NCBI GenBank assembly: GCA_910589415.1
Contig: OU342637.1
Span: 40,826,162 to 40,890,161, forward strand
Source of the DNA: Malachius bipustulatus
Lineage: Eukaryota; Arthropoda; Insecta; Coleoptera; Melyridae
Length of the DNA stretch: 64,000 bases
Direction of reading: 5' to 3'
This document shows, piece after piece, positions 39,581 to 49,735 of this stretch. The notes beneath the pieces were generated by a model. The model had not been told where the DNA came from. It searched no databases and was given only the letters and a program-made list of their open reading frames with translations. The first letter of the stretch is position 1; every line of letters begins with the position of its first letter. The translations under genes and the position numbers were made by a program.

Positions 39581-42487
39581 TCACAAAAATGTGTCGTTAA
39601 TATACTCATCGATGGAGTAGTATGCTCTCTCCACAAGAAAATCCCTTATTCGCTTTTTAAAAACAGCTTCTTGAAGCTCCTTGAAACCATTTGGTAGTCT
39701 GTTATATGCTTTAATTGCCATATAAGTTGGACTTTGTTCATAAGCAGCAGTTCTATGCCTTGGGTAACGTAAAACTAGATCGTGTCTAGTATAATAATCA
39801 TGACCACCACCTAGATGATCTAAGGTACACACATTTTTCTTTGCATAAAGTAATAGCTGAAACAAATAAAGCGACACGACTGTCATAATTTTGAGCCCAC
39901 AGAAATGGTCACGACAACTGTCCCTCGATTTTAACCCCAACATTATTCTAATTGCTTTCTTCTGCAGCCCTAGTATTCTCGAAACATTCCGGCAAGCCCC
40001 CCATGCTATGATTACATAGCTAAAAATAGAATGAATTGTCGAGAAATAATAGATTCTTAATATGTTCCTGTCTACCTCATCTTTGAGTCTCCTTAGGGTG
40101 TAACACAATGGAGCGACCTTTCTACAGATTGAATCTAGATGAGCGCGCCATTTCAGATTTTCGTTCAGATTCAATCCCAAAAATCTATCGCTATCCCTCC
40201 TCTGAAGAGCTCTCCCATCAATTTTCACATCCATACCAGAAGTAACACTGCCAGTCCAGGAGAATGCAACACAAGCAGACTTTTCACTATTAAGAAACAG
40301 TGAGTTGTTTCCAAAATATTTACTCAATTTTGCGAGAGTATCATTAGCTGAATCTACGGTTTCCCTGACATTGTTCTGTATCACAAGGACCGATGTATCA
40401 TCAGCGTACATGACGATATTCTCCACATTTACATCACTCGTGTACAGTATATACAAAAGTGGCCCAAGCACAGATCCTTGCGGTACTCCCCGAGTAACAG
40501 GCTTCATATCAGACCTCACTCCATCCAGTTCAACATACTGACAACGATTCACAAGGTCTCTAATCCAGTCCAAAGGAACACCGCGAACCCCGAAAGAGTA
40601 TAGCTTATCCAGTAGCCTCCCATGATCAACAAGGTCAAATGCCTTGCTAAGATCAAGAAACACCCCCAGACAAACCAACCCACTGTCAAGATCTTTGTAC
40701 AACCTATTCAGAAAATCAACAATTGCAGTCACGGTCGAATGGTTCTTTCTAAAACCGTGCTGTCGCTCATGAAGTATATCAAATTTCTAAAAAAAACAGA
40801 GAAGCTGACGACTGACTATCCTCTCTATAATCTTCGAGAATGTACTTATTATAGACAAAGTTCGATAATTTCCTACCTCTTTCTTACATCCTGATTTATA
40901 TAAAGGAAAACATCGCGATAATTTCAACAGTGAGGGAAACTTTCCCTGACAGAATGAGTCGTTCACAATGCGAGCAAAGGGAACACTGATTATATCAGCA
41001 ACATATCTGAGTATTCTAGAACTAAAATTGTCAAAACCAGCAGAATCCGAATGCTTTAGACTCACTATTTCCCTCTCAATATCTAAATGCGTCACTGGAC
41101 TAAAAAACATGGAGCACGCATTAAAAGAAACAGCCAAAGACTCAGTAGTCACTCCCTTATTAAGATCAAAGCGATCAGATATGGACGAAAAATAATTATT
41201 GAAAAAATTTACACAAGTTTGCCTGTCACTACAAAGCACCTGATCAATTAGTAACTCCGTTTTATGTGGGACTTTACTTTCACCATTTATGATTTTCCAA
41301 GCCGACTTCACCTTATTTGATGAAACCGACATTATATTATCGTTATACATTCGCTTGGCTAATCTAATAACTCTTTTATAAAGTTTTTTATAAGACATGT
41401 AATAGCGTGCGAATTGCATATTACCATGTCTTACAAGCAAGTGAAGATCTCTCAGTCTGGCAGCAGAGACTCGAATACCCTTCGTTATCCACCTATTGTC
41501 ACTCTTTCTTCCCGACGCAGTCATTCCATATTTTATTGGAAATGCTTCGTTGAAACAACGGGACAATGTATTATGAAAAAGCCTATATTGTTTATCAAGA
41601 TTACAACAATCAACAACCTCATCCCAACTTTCAAGTAATAAAAGGTCTCCAAAATGTGTCATATTGGCTACACTATGTAACTGCCTGAAAGGCAGTCTGA
41701 TCCTCGGCTCAGATACCCTATGAGTCACAACAGAGATTATCTGTCCCTCACGATCAGAGATACAGCCATAGACCACACCAGAGGTCCACGCATCAGTCAT
41801 GTCGCGAGGAATACATATGTTATCCAGACAGTTATCACCACGAGTGGGCTCAACAATTGTAGGTGTTAAGTTAAAAGTACCCAGAACATCCAGCAGGCGG
41901 CCCAGCTCCACATCTGGAACAAGAAAGTTGTAGTTAAAATCACCACACATAATGATGCGGTATCCAGGATATTTTCCCCCCACAACCTCCAAGGCATCGT
42001 TCAACAAGTCAATAAAAATATTTTTATCCCCGTTACTGCTACTTCTGTATAATACAATTACAATCAATTTCACATCACCAGTCACAATCCTTCCAGCCAC
42101 GCATTCAAAATGAAATTCAGTGGATAATGAATCAATCTCATGAACAGGCTCAATATCAAGGTCGACACTTGATAAGAGAGCAACCCCACCATGAGCAGCA
42201 TTCTTTCTAGAAAAATGATGCACCAGATAGTAACCCTGAAAACACAAGGATGTTATATTTTAGAAAGTATACCAGTGCTCTGAAATACAAAAAATATCAC
42301 ATTTTATTTCATGTAAGAAAATTTGAAAATCAGTTATCTTGTTGGATAAACATTGAACATTTTGATGTAGAATTCTGACTTCAGTATCAAACACTGTGTC
42401 ATCCTGTCTCATAGTTTCCTCTATGGTACGTTTACGGTTCGTATCCTCCTTTGAAAAAACCTGTCGACTAGGACCCCCTGAGGCCAA
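39581..42487 (-). pseudogene. ORF2: AP endonuclease and reverse transcriptase, two in-frame stops
   Basis: One continuous frame of about 969 codons, interrupted only by a TAA at 42260-42262 and a TAG at 40787-40789 (the latter directly after a T8 run). Endonuclease: LHQNVQCLSNKI and CISEHW at the start, HGGVALLSS, CGDFNYNFL, then a Ser-Asp-Arg site (GCISDREGQII). RT: YRTLSIISTFSKIIE, LDLSKAFDLVDH, TRGVPQGSVLGPLLY and the catalytic YADD (MYADDTSVLV). The C-terminal tail ends with an AYNRLPNGFKELQ segment. Stops are given on the minus strand. With only two lesions, the copy is a recent loss. Family-level relatives make target-primed DNA copies. Confidence 0.85.
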
Positions 42488-42909
42488 CTCTCAGGGGTTA
42501 ATGCTGCTTCCATATTTTTCTCGAACAGTGTTACCTTGAATGATGCATACTGTTGTGGAAATCTTGACTCGACAGACACACATTCAGCCTCAGCGAATAA
42601 CTGACCAACAAACTTCTTAATCTGTTCAGGCGTAGTGCCGGGTTTTATACGGGAGATATACAAATATGAAAATTTTGGTACTGTTTCAAAGGTATTCTGA
42701 CTTCCATTATGTATAGCAGTACCCATTATTGCCCGCGATATTCGCTTGCCTTGCTTATTGTTTCTTCTATTTTCAACGATTGACCAATTATCAGATTTAT
42801 TGTTTGATGATTTGTTTACATTTGCTTTGTTTACATTAGGTTTATCAACTCTCAGACGTTCGGTTGAGCGCTCACTGCGCTCTGTCATCGCTAACGGAGA
42901 TATTGACAA
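42421..42909 (-). pseudogene. ORF1, C-terminal half (RRM-like segment)
   Basis: Contains KFSYLYISRIKPGTTPEQI, YASFKVTLFE and PESWPQGVLVDRFF, the RRM-like module found near the C-terminus of ORF1 in CR1/L2-type elements ('SFKV..pe.WP.Gv.vr.Ff'), where it binds nucleic acid. It overlaps the ORF2 frame by 67 bp and is shifted by one frame from the upstream half (42872-43480), so ORF1 is broken or frameshifted here. Confidence 0.65.
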
Positions 42910-43480
42910 TTTTTTCCTTATTATATGTCAGCTGTCTTTTCTTGTCCTCTCCTTCATTTCGTTTCCGATTGCTCGATGGAAAAGGAAAACCGTCGCCTGA
43001 TACGCTCGATGCATTGATTACTTTAATCTCGGAATGATTTTTTTGTCCCCGTGGAATTGTAGTATTCCTTGTATTCGAGGTAAAATTCGATAATTTCTCT
43101 ACAGGACTGTCTCTTGTTGCCATTTTCTCACGTAATAGCTGTATCAGGAGCTCTTGTTCTGACAATCTCTTACTCATTTGGGTGTTTACTTCTCTAATTA
43201 GATCAGTTTCGGACTTTGATATCACGTCATCACCATCAGAGGCTGCGTCAACACTTAGATTATCACCAACACCAGCACTGGTCGTACATTCGTGTTTTTT
43301 ACCCTTCTTTAATAAATTGAGCAAAAACTTTCTTGTTTCATCATTCACTAGTTTATCAGGAATGATGCCGTCAACTAAAATTTCAATTAAATCAGATTTT
43401 AAACACTTATTTAACTCATTTTGTAGGAGCTCTCTTAAACGTTTATCTTGAGGTGCGGCCAACTTGACCCCTCCAAACAA
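42872..43480 (-). pseudogene. ORF1, N-terminal half
   Basis: 202 codons. Lys/Glu-rich helical N-terminus (LRELLQNELNKCL..), then a Ser/Asp-rich part and a leucine-rich helix SEQELLIQLLREKM that may form a coiled coil. It overlaps the C-terminal half in a different frame. Starts about 10 bp inside the 5' end of the element. No zinc finger was seen. Confidence 0.55.
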
Positions 43481-44110
43481 AGGGTATGTATGTAATGTAT
43501 GTAAGTAGCGGGGGTGCTACATCTGACAACGCCGCCTTGTTCTATCTGGACCTGTTCTAACCGAGGGTGCTCCGCTACACGGTCTTCATTTATGGTGCAA
43601 TACAATAGTTACGAAACTCCTCTCACTTTCTAATATCGTATAATTTAAAGGGACTGCTTCCTGCCTAACATTTGCGTGATTCTACATCTGCACTCCTCTG
43701 GGTCTATTTTCGCTCCTAGCTCTATCTCGATTTCCTATACGTGAATTTGTAATTATTTGTTGAAGTATTTCTCTTTCCTAATATTCGCTGACGTGATCGA
43801 GTAGGTACCTATTATTTGCCTACTTCCTTGCTGTTTGATTTGAAATGGGATCTGCGCACGTGGAAGTTGCGAATCGGTTTGGTTATTTCGGTTGTTGAAA
43901 ATGTGTTTGAAATGAGATCTGCCCTAACTATTTTCTCATTGGATTTTCCCTAATTTATGAAGGAAATTCTCTCAGGATTTGTGCTTTGCCATCTGCTAGA
44001 GAATTGGTTCGAAGAAGTTTTGCCTATTGTAAATATTGAGTCTGGTTAAGACGAGATTCGAATTTTTGTATTGCAACTGGAGTTTTCCTTGGATTTATGA
44101 AGGAAATTCA

Positions 44111-44475
44111 CTCAGAGTCCACTTAAGTCGTCATCTCCGAGCAAACCAGGTTAAAGAAATTTAGAATCGTGGGTTGAAGTTTGCCTGAATGCGATTTACC
44201 CTCGCAGGGTTTTAATTGAAATTTTAATTAGGTAGATGAGGGAAATTAACTCAGAGTCCACTTAATCGTCATCTCCGAGCCAATTAGATTAAGGAAATTT
44301 AGAATGGTGTGCTGAAGTTCGCTTGAACGAGATTCACCCTCGCAGGGTTATAATTGGAATTTTAATTAGGTAATGAGAGAAATTAACTCAGAGTCCACTC
44401 AATCGTCATCTCCGAGCCAATTAGGTTAAGATTAGGATTGGGTGATCTAGAGTCCACTTAATCGTCATCTCCAGA
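44111..44475 (+). ncRNA. Four AGTCCAC-loop hairpins, right repeat
   Basis: Same loop type (agtccact(t/c)aa..gtcatct) closed by CTCaG/CCGAG (44111-44141), the same plus outer AATT/AATT (44244-44285 and 44381-44422), and TCTaGAG/CTCcAGA (44446-44475). One mismatch in each stem. The stems differ from those of the left repeat but remain complementary. Confidence 0.55.
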
Positions 44476-45297
44476 CACGTCCAAAGGGTTAGGAAGTCAA
44501 ATTTTATCTGAGCGCGAACTGCTGTGAGACGTCTGCTTTTATAGAAGCGGTGGTCCGCCTTCTAAACACGACAAGCAACAATGCACCTTATTGGAACTGC
44601 CTTATATCGTGATTTGTTTCTTATCATATTTTCCTAATCACGAGACTTAGCGATTTGACCTCGCGGCTACCTTACTGAATTGTCCTGAACTTCAATTTCC
44701 TAAATTTTCCTCAAAATCGGCCGACGCGTTCTTTACTTTTCCATTGTTCCTATCTATTATAATTACACCGGCTTAACTTTCATTTCGCATTTTCACTTGT
44801 TTGTTGTTCCAGGATTATGATGAACTTTCAGCTGTTGCCATTTATTTATTCGCTTTATCGATTGGTGTAATTTTCCTTCTCGTGTGTGTAATACCTATCG
44901 ACTTACTATTGTCTTTGCGAGGTGTTATTGTTCACTTTACAAATCTTTCCACCCGGTCGGCGGTCGGTATCTCGTTCACGCAGTTCGGGAATGTCCTTTC
45001 AATACCCTGCGGCAACATCCGGTGCTGTTGAGTTTCTACCCTAGCTCGGTCGTTTTTAGAGGCTGGATTTTTACCAGAGCGAGAACTTTTATGTTATGAA
45101 TATTTAATGTGCTGGCAGAAATCGTTTCTATTGATGTAACGGCGCGTAGCTGTATTTTGATTTCCTAACAATTTTACCTTCAGGTATTTACGTACCTATT
45201 CTTGCATTATTTGCTTTTTCGGTTTGGGCTGATTTAATGAGGGCGATGGAAATAATTTCCTTATCATCCTACGTAGGTGCGATCCATTTCAACGCGC

Positions 45298-45555
45298 CTC
45301 CAGACGGTCTTGAATTTTTCAGTTTAACACCGGTATTTACAAGGTGATATCAAAAAATCAACTCTTTGCTCTTGAAGCGATAACTTTTTTCCTTGCCGAA
45401 AAGCATAGAGGGCGGAACTCTTTTCAAACATAGAAAAGAAAGGTGCAGATGATATCTTATCCATGTAAAGAAAATTTAAAGATTTCTGAACGTTTCTACC
45501 TATATATATTTTTATAAGCGATACAAAACTATAAATAATTATAAATAAGGTCCCC
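45298..45555. other. Short non-coding stretch right of the structured element
   Basis: Begins with cgcgcctccagacgg. No gene. A related ttcccttacatacagggtgg-type repeat starts further right. Confidence 0.35.
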
Positions 45556-45700
45556 CCTGCGCCGCGGGAGTTTTTTTGTTTTTTTATTGAAAATGCACAT
45601 GCACTGCAGGGAAATCCCTATGACGCTCTGGGAGCGGTGCATGAGCGGAGATATCGATTCACGTTGGCCTTGAATCTCTGTAGGTTGTATACTTCGGGAC
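45556..45700 (-). pseudogene. C-terminal end of a non-LTR reverse transcriptase (inverted copy)
   Basis: The minus strand reads PEVYNLQRFKANVNRYLRSC and ends shortly after, nearly the same as the end of the plus-strand fragment at 47443-47860. Only the last roughly 35 residues remain. Confidence 0.6.
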
Positions 45701-45990
45701 CTATCGAGTGAAACATTATTTGAAAGCTACTTGAATTCTCTTTACAACGATATCCGACATTTTCGGTTTCCCTTACATACAGGGTGGTCCAACGAAAACG
45801 TAACTCGCCTCAATCACTTGTATGTAGGCCACCCTGCCTGTATGTATCCAACGAAAACGTACCTCGCCTTAATCACTTGTATGTAGGCCACCCTGTATGT
45901 AAGCGGAACCCAAAATGTTGGATATTGTTGTAAAGAGAATCCAAGTAGCTTTCAAATGATGTATCACTCGATAACTGTTCCCTATGATGA
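45690..45990. mobile_element. Inverted-repeat element with CAGGGTGG/CCACCCTG ends and an internal duplication
   Basis: The arm 45700-45790 (ctatcgagtgaaac..ctttacaacgatatccgacatttt..tacagggtgg) is repeated inverted at 45885-45985. The middle, tccaacgaaaacgta(a/c)ctcgcct(c/t)aatcacttgtatgtaggccaccctg, is present twice in tandem (about 45787 and 45847). Confidence 0.6.
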
Positions 45991-46139
45991 TAAGCAAAGG
46001 GGTAGCTACCCCTGCCAAGGGGGTGAACTTGGGTAGTTAAATTTGTCACGAAAATATGTCCCCCTCGATAACAAAATCGACCTGTTTCGGTCGATACATC
46101 TTCACTTTTCAAATTATTAGGCTTGTTACCCTTTCGATG

Positions 46140-47095
46140 GCCCACCCTGTACACCTTAAAATGAAATAAATCAATAGATAAGGCGATTGTATTGTATTAT
46201 ATCTTAGGTAGGTGAATATTGTAAACTATTTCCTACTAAAGATATTTCCAAATTTACATAGCTGCGATTTGGACTTTCCCAGATTTTGCATAAGTATGAA
46301 TGTATTATGAAAATATGTAATTCTGGAATTCCCCATTGTAAAACATTTCAGACATCTAACTCAATCATTGTAGTACAATTTAAATTGGGAGGCTCAAGCT
46401 GATATTTAATATCAGGAGTATTAAATCGTATTTCTGTTGAATTATCACACCCCATAAGTACAATTATTATTAGGCAAAGCAAAATAAAGAGGATTAAAAA
46501 TTGATATAACTCTTATGTACCTACCTACATGGAGTATTAATATGGATCATTAGAGACTTGTTAATTAAATGTCTTTGTAATTAAACATAAGAGAGTTCTG
46601 CTCTCTTTTTTTTAAGAGGGAGCATCGGTTTTAACTGTTGTAATGGTTGTACATACAAAAAAGTATTATAGGTACTTTACTTGGTTTTATACATATCAAT
46701 ATACAGTGTGTGGAAAAGCCAAATGGAATAAATTCGATAATAAATCAATGGAGATGGGTGCGAAAAAACGCTCGGACACGTCGATTAGTATTTTTGGTTG
46801 CGCATTTTTGTCAATGAAATCTTTTTATACAGGGTGTGTCGTGTACCTAACAGTGCTCAATATCAACTTTCTTCTTTCAAATCAAATACCCTATATATTA
46901 TTACATTTTCAGATTGCCTGAAAAAATGTAATAATAATGGTGTTTATAATTCAAATTTGTAACGAGTGATTTTTGAGTTATAAACAAATGAAAATCGCAA
47001 TTTTTAATTTCCAAAACAGTGTACACCGATAACGGCTAAAGATGTCGGAAAACGGCTTAGCATGTTCCTATCTTAACTTTTCATTTCATGTAGTA
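46140..47095. repeat. Non-coding, mariner-type short repeats (family B)
   Basis: Contains terminus words caccctgtac (46144) and tacagggtgtgtc (46825). 46850-47095 is a diverged inverted match of 54425-54665 (shared: gttaagatagg/cctatcttaac, cgattttca.ttgtttataactca). No gene. Confidence 0.5.
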
Positions 47096-47395
47096 CCCTT
47101 TTGAGACATTAATAAGGCCCAGGAGACAGCCAAATATGTACTGTGTGTGAATGCGAGGCTCTGGACTGCAGAAGACAGGAAATATACGGACAACCAAAAA
47201 TGCGTGCGGAAGATATGATACTCATTCAGTGAAGGGGCTGTAGAAGTTAGTTCAGGGAACCAGACTGATGGAATGGGTGTCATGAAGTAAAAGGGGGTGC
47301 ACAATAAGCCTATGTGAGGCTGAGGTGCTTCCGGTGACTAAGAATCAGACGGCCCTCGAAAGGATTTTAGTGGGTGGGACTCCCACATAACCCAA
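47096..47395 (+). pseudogene. 3' end of a non-LTR element (cysteine-rich tail remnant)
   Basis: One frame reads TVCECEALDCRRQEIYGQP and AEDMILIQ before stopping, matching the 'H.l.eCeal...R...fG' end of non-LTR elements with an RNase H/zinc tail. It continues into an apparent 3'UTR with gtgggtgggactcccacataaccc. Truncated on both sides and not expressed. Confidence 0.5.
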
Positions 47396-47442
47396 CGCAT
47401 GGGTATCCATAATGGATTTACCCTCCTTTTAGAAAAAAAACT

Positions 47443-47860
47443 CGACTCTATCCAGAAAGGAGCCATACAGTTGATTGGGGACCCAGATTTGACAAAAAAT
47501 TTAGACACTCTCGAACGTCGAAGAAGAAGTAGCTGACCTGAGTCTGTTTTAGAGATATTTTTATGGAAAGTGTTCCAAAGACGTGACGCGCTTGCACCGA
47601 GAACAAGACCGGGCAGAAATACACGTCGATCCGCAGACGCTCATCCGTATCAGGTTCAGCTCGTTACACCTCGTACCACCCTATTTCAGACTTCTTTTAT
47701 GTATAGAACCGCATCACTTTGGAATAGCATTCCAAAGGGCGTGTTTCCCGAAGTATACAACCTACAGCGATTCAAGGCCAACGTGAATCGACATCTCCGC
47801 TCATGCACCGCTCCCAAAGCGTCATATAGGAACTTCCCTGCAGTGCATGTGCATTTTTAA
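47443..47860 (+). pseudogene. C-terminal fragment of a non-LTR reverse transcriptase
   Basis: Begins LDSIQKGAIQLIGDP..NLDTLERRRR, the connection region after the RT, interrupted by a TGA, then an open frame from 47570 with RTASLWNSIPKGVFPEVYNL and RFKANVNRHL, the usual C-terminus of Jockey/R1-like proteins. The catalytic part is absent. An inverted copy of the last part is at 45556-45700. Confidence 0.7.
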
Positions 47861-48230
47861 TTAAAAAAATTAGCAGAATTTTGATTTTCGTCCAATGTTC
47901 ACGTTTTTGAACTTTTCCTTCTGATAAATAATGACTACTTGAAGTAGTGGGAATTAAATCTGCTGGTTCAGGAGGATCCCAGGTGGTTCAGAACCTCATT
48001 CCTAAAATGTGTAAAAATCATGCTTGAAGTGAAGTGCGAATAAAAATCAAGAACTGAATATAAGTAGGTACAATACAGGGGTGAGTCCCCTTAGATGGGA
48101 AGCTCGATTACACCTACACCATTAAAGATATCGAAATGAACCAAAAAGTGCTGTAAATGGGAGGGTAAAGTGCAGTTTGTAAAATTATTTTCAGATACAT
48201 AGGATGGCCCAATATAACTGACCAGCTGGC
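47861..48230. other. Non-coding stretch before the GC-rich island
   Basis: No gene recognised. Ends with cccaatataactgaccagctggccag just upstream of the TATA box. Confidence 0.35.
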
Positions 48231-48248
48231 CAGCGATAACTGACAATA

Positions 48249-48280
48249 TAAATACCGCCACCCTGAGTGGGCCGGCAGTT
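48249..48280 (+). promoter_or_regulatory. Core promoter: TATA box and initiator
   Basis: TATAAATA at 48249-48256 and a CAGTT-type initiator about 29 bp downstream (near 48278), standard arthropod spacing. The ATG of the next ORF follows at 48292. No expression data. Confidence 0.5.
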
Positions 48281-48291
48281 TAACATTCAAC

Positions 48292-48879
48292 ATGAACGCC
48301 ACGAAGCAAGCCCTCGACATGCCGAGCCTGTTGGACGACGACGTGCTAATGCTGACGGCTTCACCGCTACAGATTGACGCCGACACCGAAGCAGGCAGTA
48401 CAACGCCAACCCCTCAGAGAGAGAGGACACCAGCCCGACCAGCTACGCCGCCAGAGTGGAAGGCTCGGACGCCAACCGGCATCGGAGCCCGAGCCGCGAC
48501 AACGCCGCCAACAGCCTGGGGCCCGGAACCAGAGAAATACGGGCTAGGGCTCACACTCGTCCCGCCACACCCACACATCCAGCGGGGGCCAGGCCAGCAA
48601 TACCGGATCCTGTACCGGAACCGCCAGCAATTGGATCAAGGACACGATTCAACTCTTCGCGTCACCTGGGTCTTGGGTCCACGTTCGACTCTGATAAGCT
48701 TTAGGGGATGGCGAAAGAGTATCAATTCTACTCTCTCGCGTTATTCCAACTTGACTCCTGGTCAATACCCAGGCTTCGCGTTGGGGAGGTTAAGAAGTGA
48801 GCTTGGAAGAGTCAATTCTTCTTCTTCGCTCGAGGAGAAGTCCCAATCAGTACTCGGGGCCTCCGGGAAAGGGCGTTGA
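48292..48879 (+). CDS. Hypothetical 195-residue protein in a GC-rich island
   Basis: Starts 12-14 bp after the apparent initiator. The first 35 residues are acidic and hydrophobic (PSLLDDDVLMLTASPLQID), followed by a Thr/Pro/Arg-rich region (TPTPQRERTPARPATPP) and a basic tail. GC content is well above that of the window. A second long frame (about 48378-48704) is open across the same DNA and encodes a Pro/Arg-rich peptide ending GLGSTFDSDKL, so it is unclear which frame, or a frame switch, is real. I recognise no family. Alternatives: ORF in a TRIM-like or LTR element, Gag-like remnant, or a small host gene. Confidence 0.4.
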   Translation: MNATKQALDMPSLLDDDVLMLTASPLQIDADTEAGSTTPTPQRERTPARPATPPEWKARTPTGIGARAATTPPTAWGPEPEKYGLGLTLVPPHPHIQRGPGQQYRILYRNRQQLDQGHDSTLRVTWVLGPRSTLISFRGWRKSINSTLSRYSNLTPGQYPGFALGRLRSELGRVNSSSSLEEKSQSVLGASGKGR

Positions 48880-49735
48880 GCTATAGACGGCGGACCGGCT
48901 ATCCTAGATCAATTCTCTAGGAAGGCCAGCTGCAATCTGCCCCCTTTCATTACCTGTGAACATAAATGAATATTGAGTTAGTAAAATTTACTGTGACTCC
49001 TGTTGTGTGAGATGTGTGTCTTTCTTGAGGTGGGTTTTTTGTGTTTGCTGTATGTGTGTGGGGTGTGGTTTTTGAGTGGTGTGTTAGTCAATGACTATGT
49101 TTTGTATGAGTTCGCTAACGTGGAGCGGTGTGTTTTGTATGAATGTGTTAGTGATGTTTTCCATGTATGTTTTCATTAAATTTCCGTCCCTTTATATAGG
49201 TACCGGACGTAAACAACAACAACTTCTTATCTTGTTTTCCTCTCGGCTTCGCATTTATTTGAATTTAATATTTCTCGCTGAATTGTGTCTTGTTTTCCGT
49301 TCTCTCCTAGAGGCACTTTCTGTAAACAACAACTGATACGAACATAAAAAATCCAACCCCTTATCTTGTTGTTGCCGATTTATTTACTTCGATTTTAATA
49401 TTTTAATACTTTAATAATTCCTAAATGATTTCTTCCTCACTTTCGTGAAAATAATATTCTCTTTATATTATGGTGACGCTTTACAGCGTCGCGACGGTTA
49501 TGTAACGTCACAATGAGAAATAACAAAAAAGACACTATACATAGAAGAAGGATATCCTTATTCTCTCTCAGATTGCTAGCAATCGCACAGAGAGGGAAGA
49601 TTAGCTTCGTACTCTATCATAATTTTATATCAAGGTACCTACTCTAGCAAGCACATACTCGAACACGCAAAATAAGCCCAAATGTTCAATGCCTTTTTTT
49701 AGTGATTTGGTTGAAATTTGGTTACTTAAATCACA
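48880..49735. other. Non-coding; GT-rich tract and diverged repeats
   Basis: 49003-49100 is GT-rich. 49205-49420 has two diverged copies of a (g/t)taaacaacaac..cttatcttgtt..ttcgattttaatatttt unit. Small hairpins: gacgct/agcgtc near 49487 and the gattgctagcaatc palindrome near 49570. Confidence 0.4.

Larger units (their letters stand above)
39345..43490 (-). mobile_element. CR1/Jockey-like non-LTR retrotransposon, nearly full length
   Basis: Reads right to left: ORF1 (43480-42421, one frameshift), ORF2 (42487-39581, one frame with two stops), a roughly 220-bp 3'UTR and a (TAA/ATT)n tail at 39346-39363. Inserted in the right long repeat of the structured element, so it is younger than that element. 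No clear target duplication was seen. Confidence 0.85.
34859..45297 (+). mobile_element. Unclassified non-coding element with roughly 2.1-kb direct terminal repeats and structured RNA motifs
   Basis: Left repeat 34859-36997, spacer 36998-38975, right repeat 38976-45297 (about 2.15 kb once the CR1-like insertion at 39345-43490 is removed). The repeats are diverged but collinear: shared blocks include tgtgagggcggttattacacctgacaac, ctttaaagagtcat, acatctgacaacgc, atcgtataatttaaaggga, gtgagacgtctgcttttatag, acctcgcggctaccttactgaat and gcgatccatttcaa. No gag/pol-like ORF is present, so it resembles a large non-autonomous LTR derivative. Termini, PBS and target duplication are not firmly identified. 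The strand is assigned only by the hairpins and a TTTTATAG box and is tentative. Confidence 0.6.
38976..45297 (+). repeat. Right long direct repeat, interrupted by a CR1-like element
   Basis: 38976-39344 matches 34859-35225, and 43491-45297 matches 35230-36997. The 4.1-kb gap between is the retrotransposon 39345-43490. Confidence 0.7.

Noticed and set aside
44801..45099. Two overlapping plus-strand ORFs in the right long repeat
   Set aside because: Not conserved as a frame in the left repeat, with no protein features.
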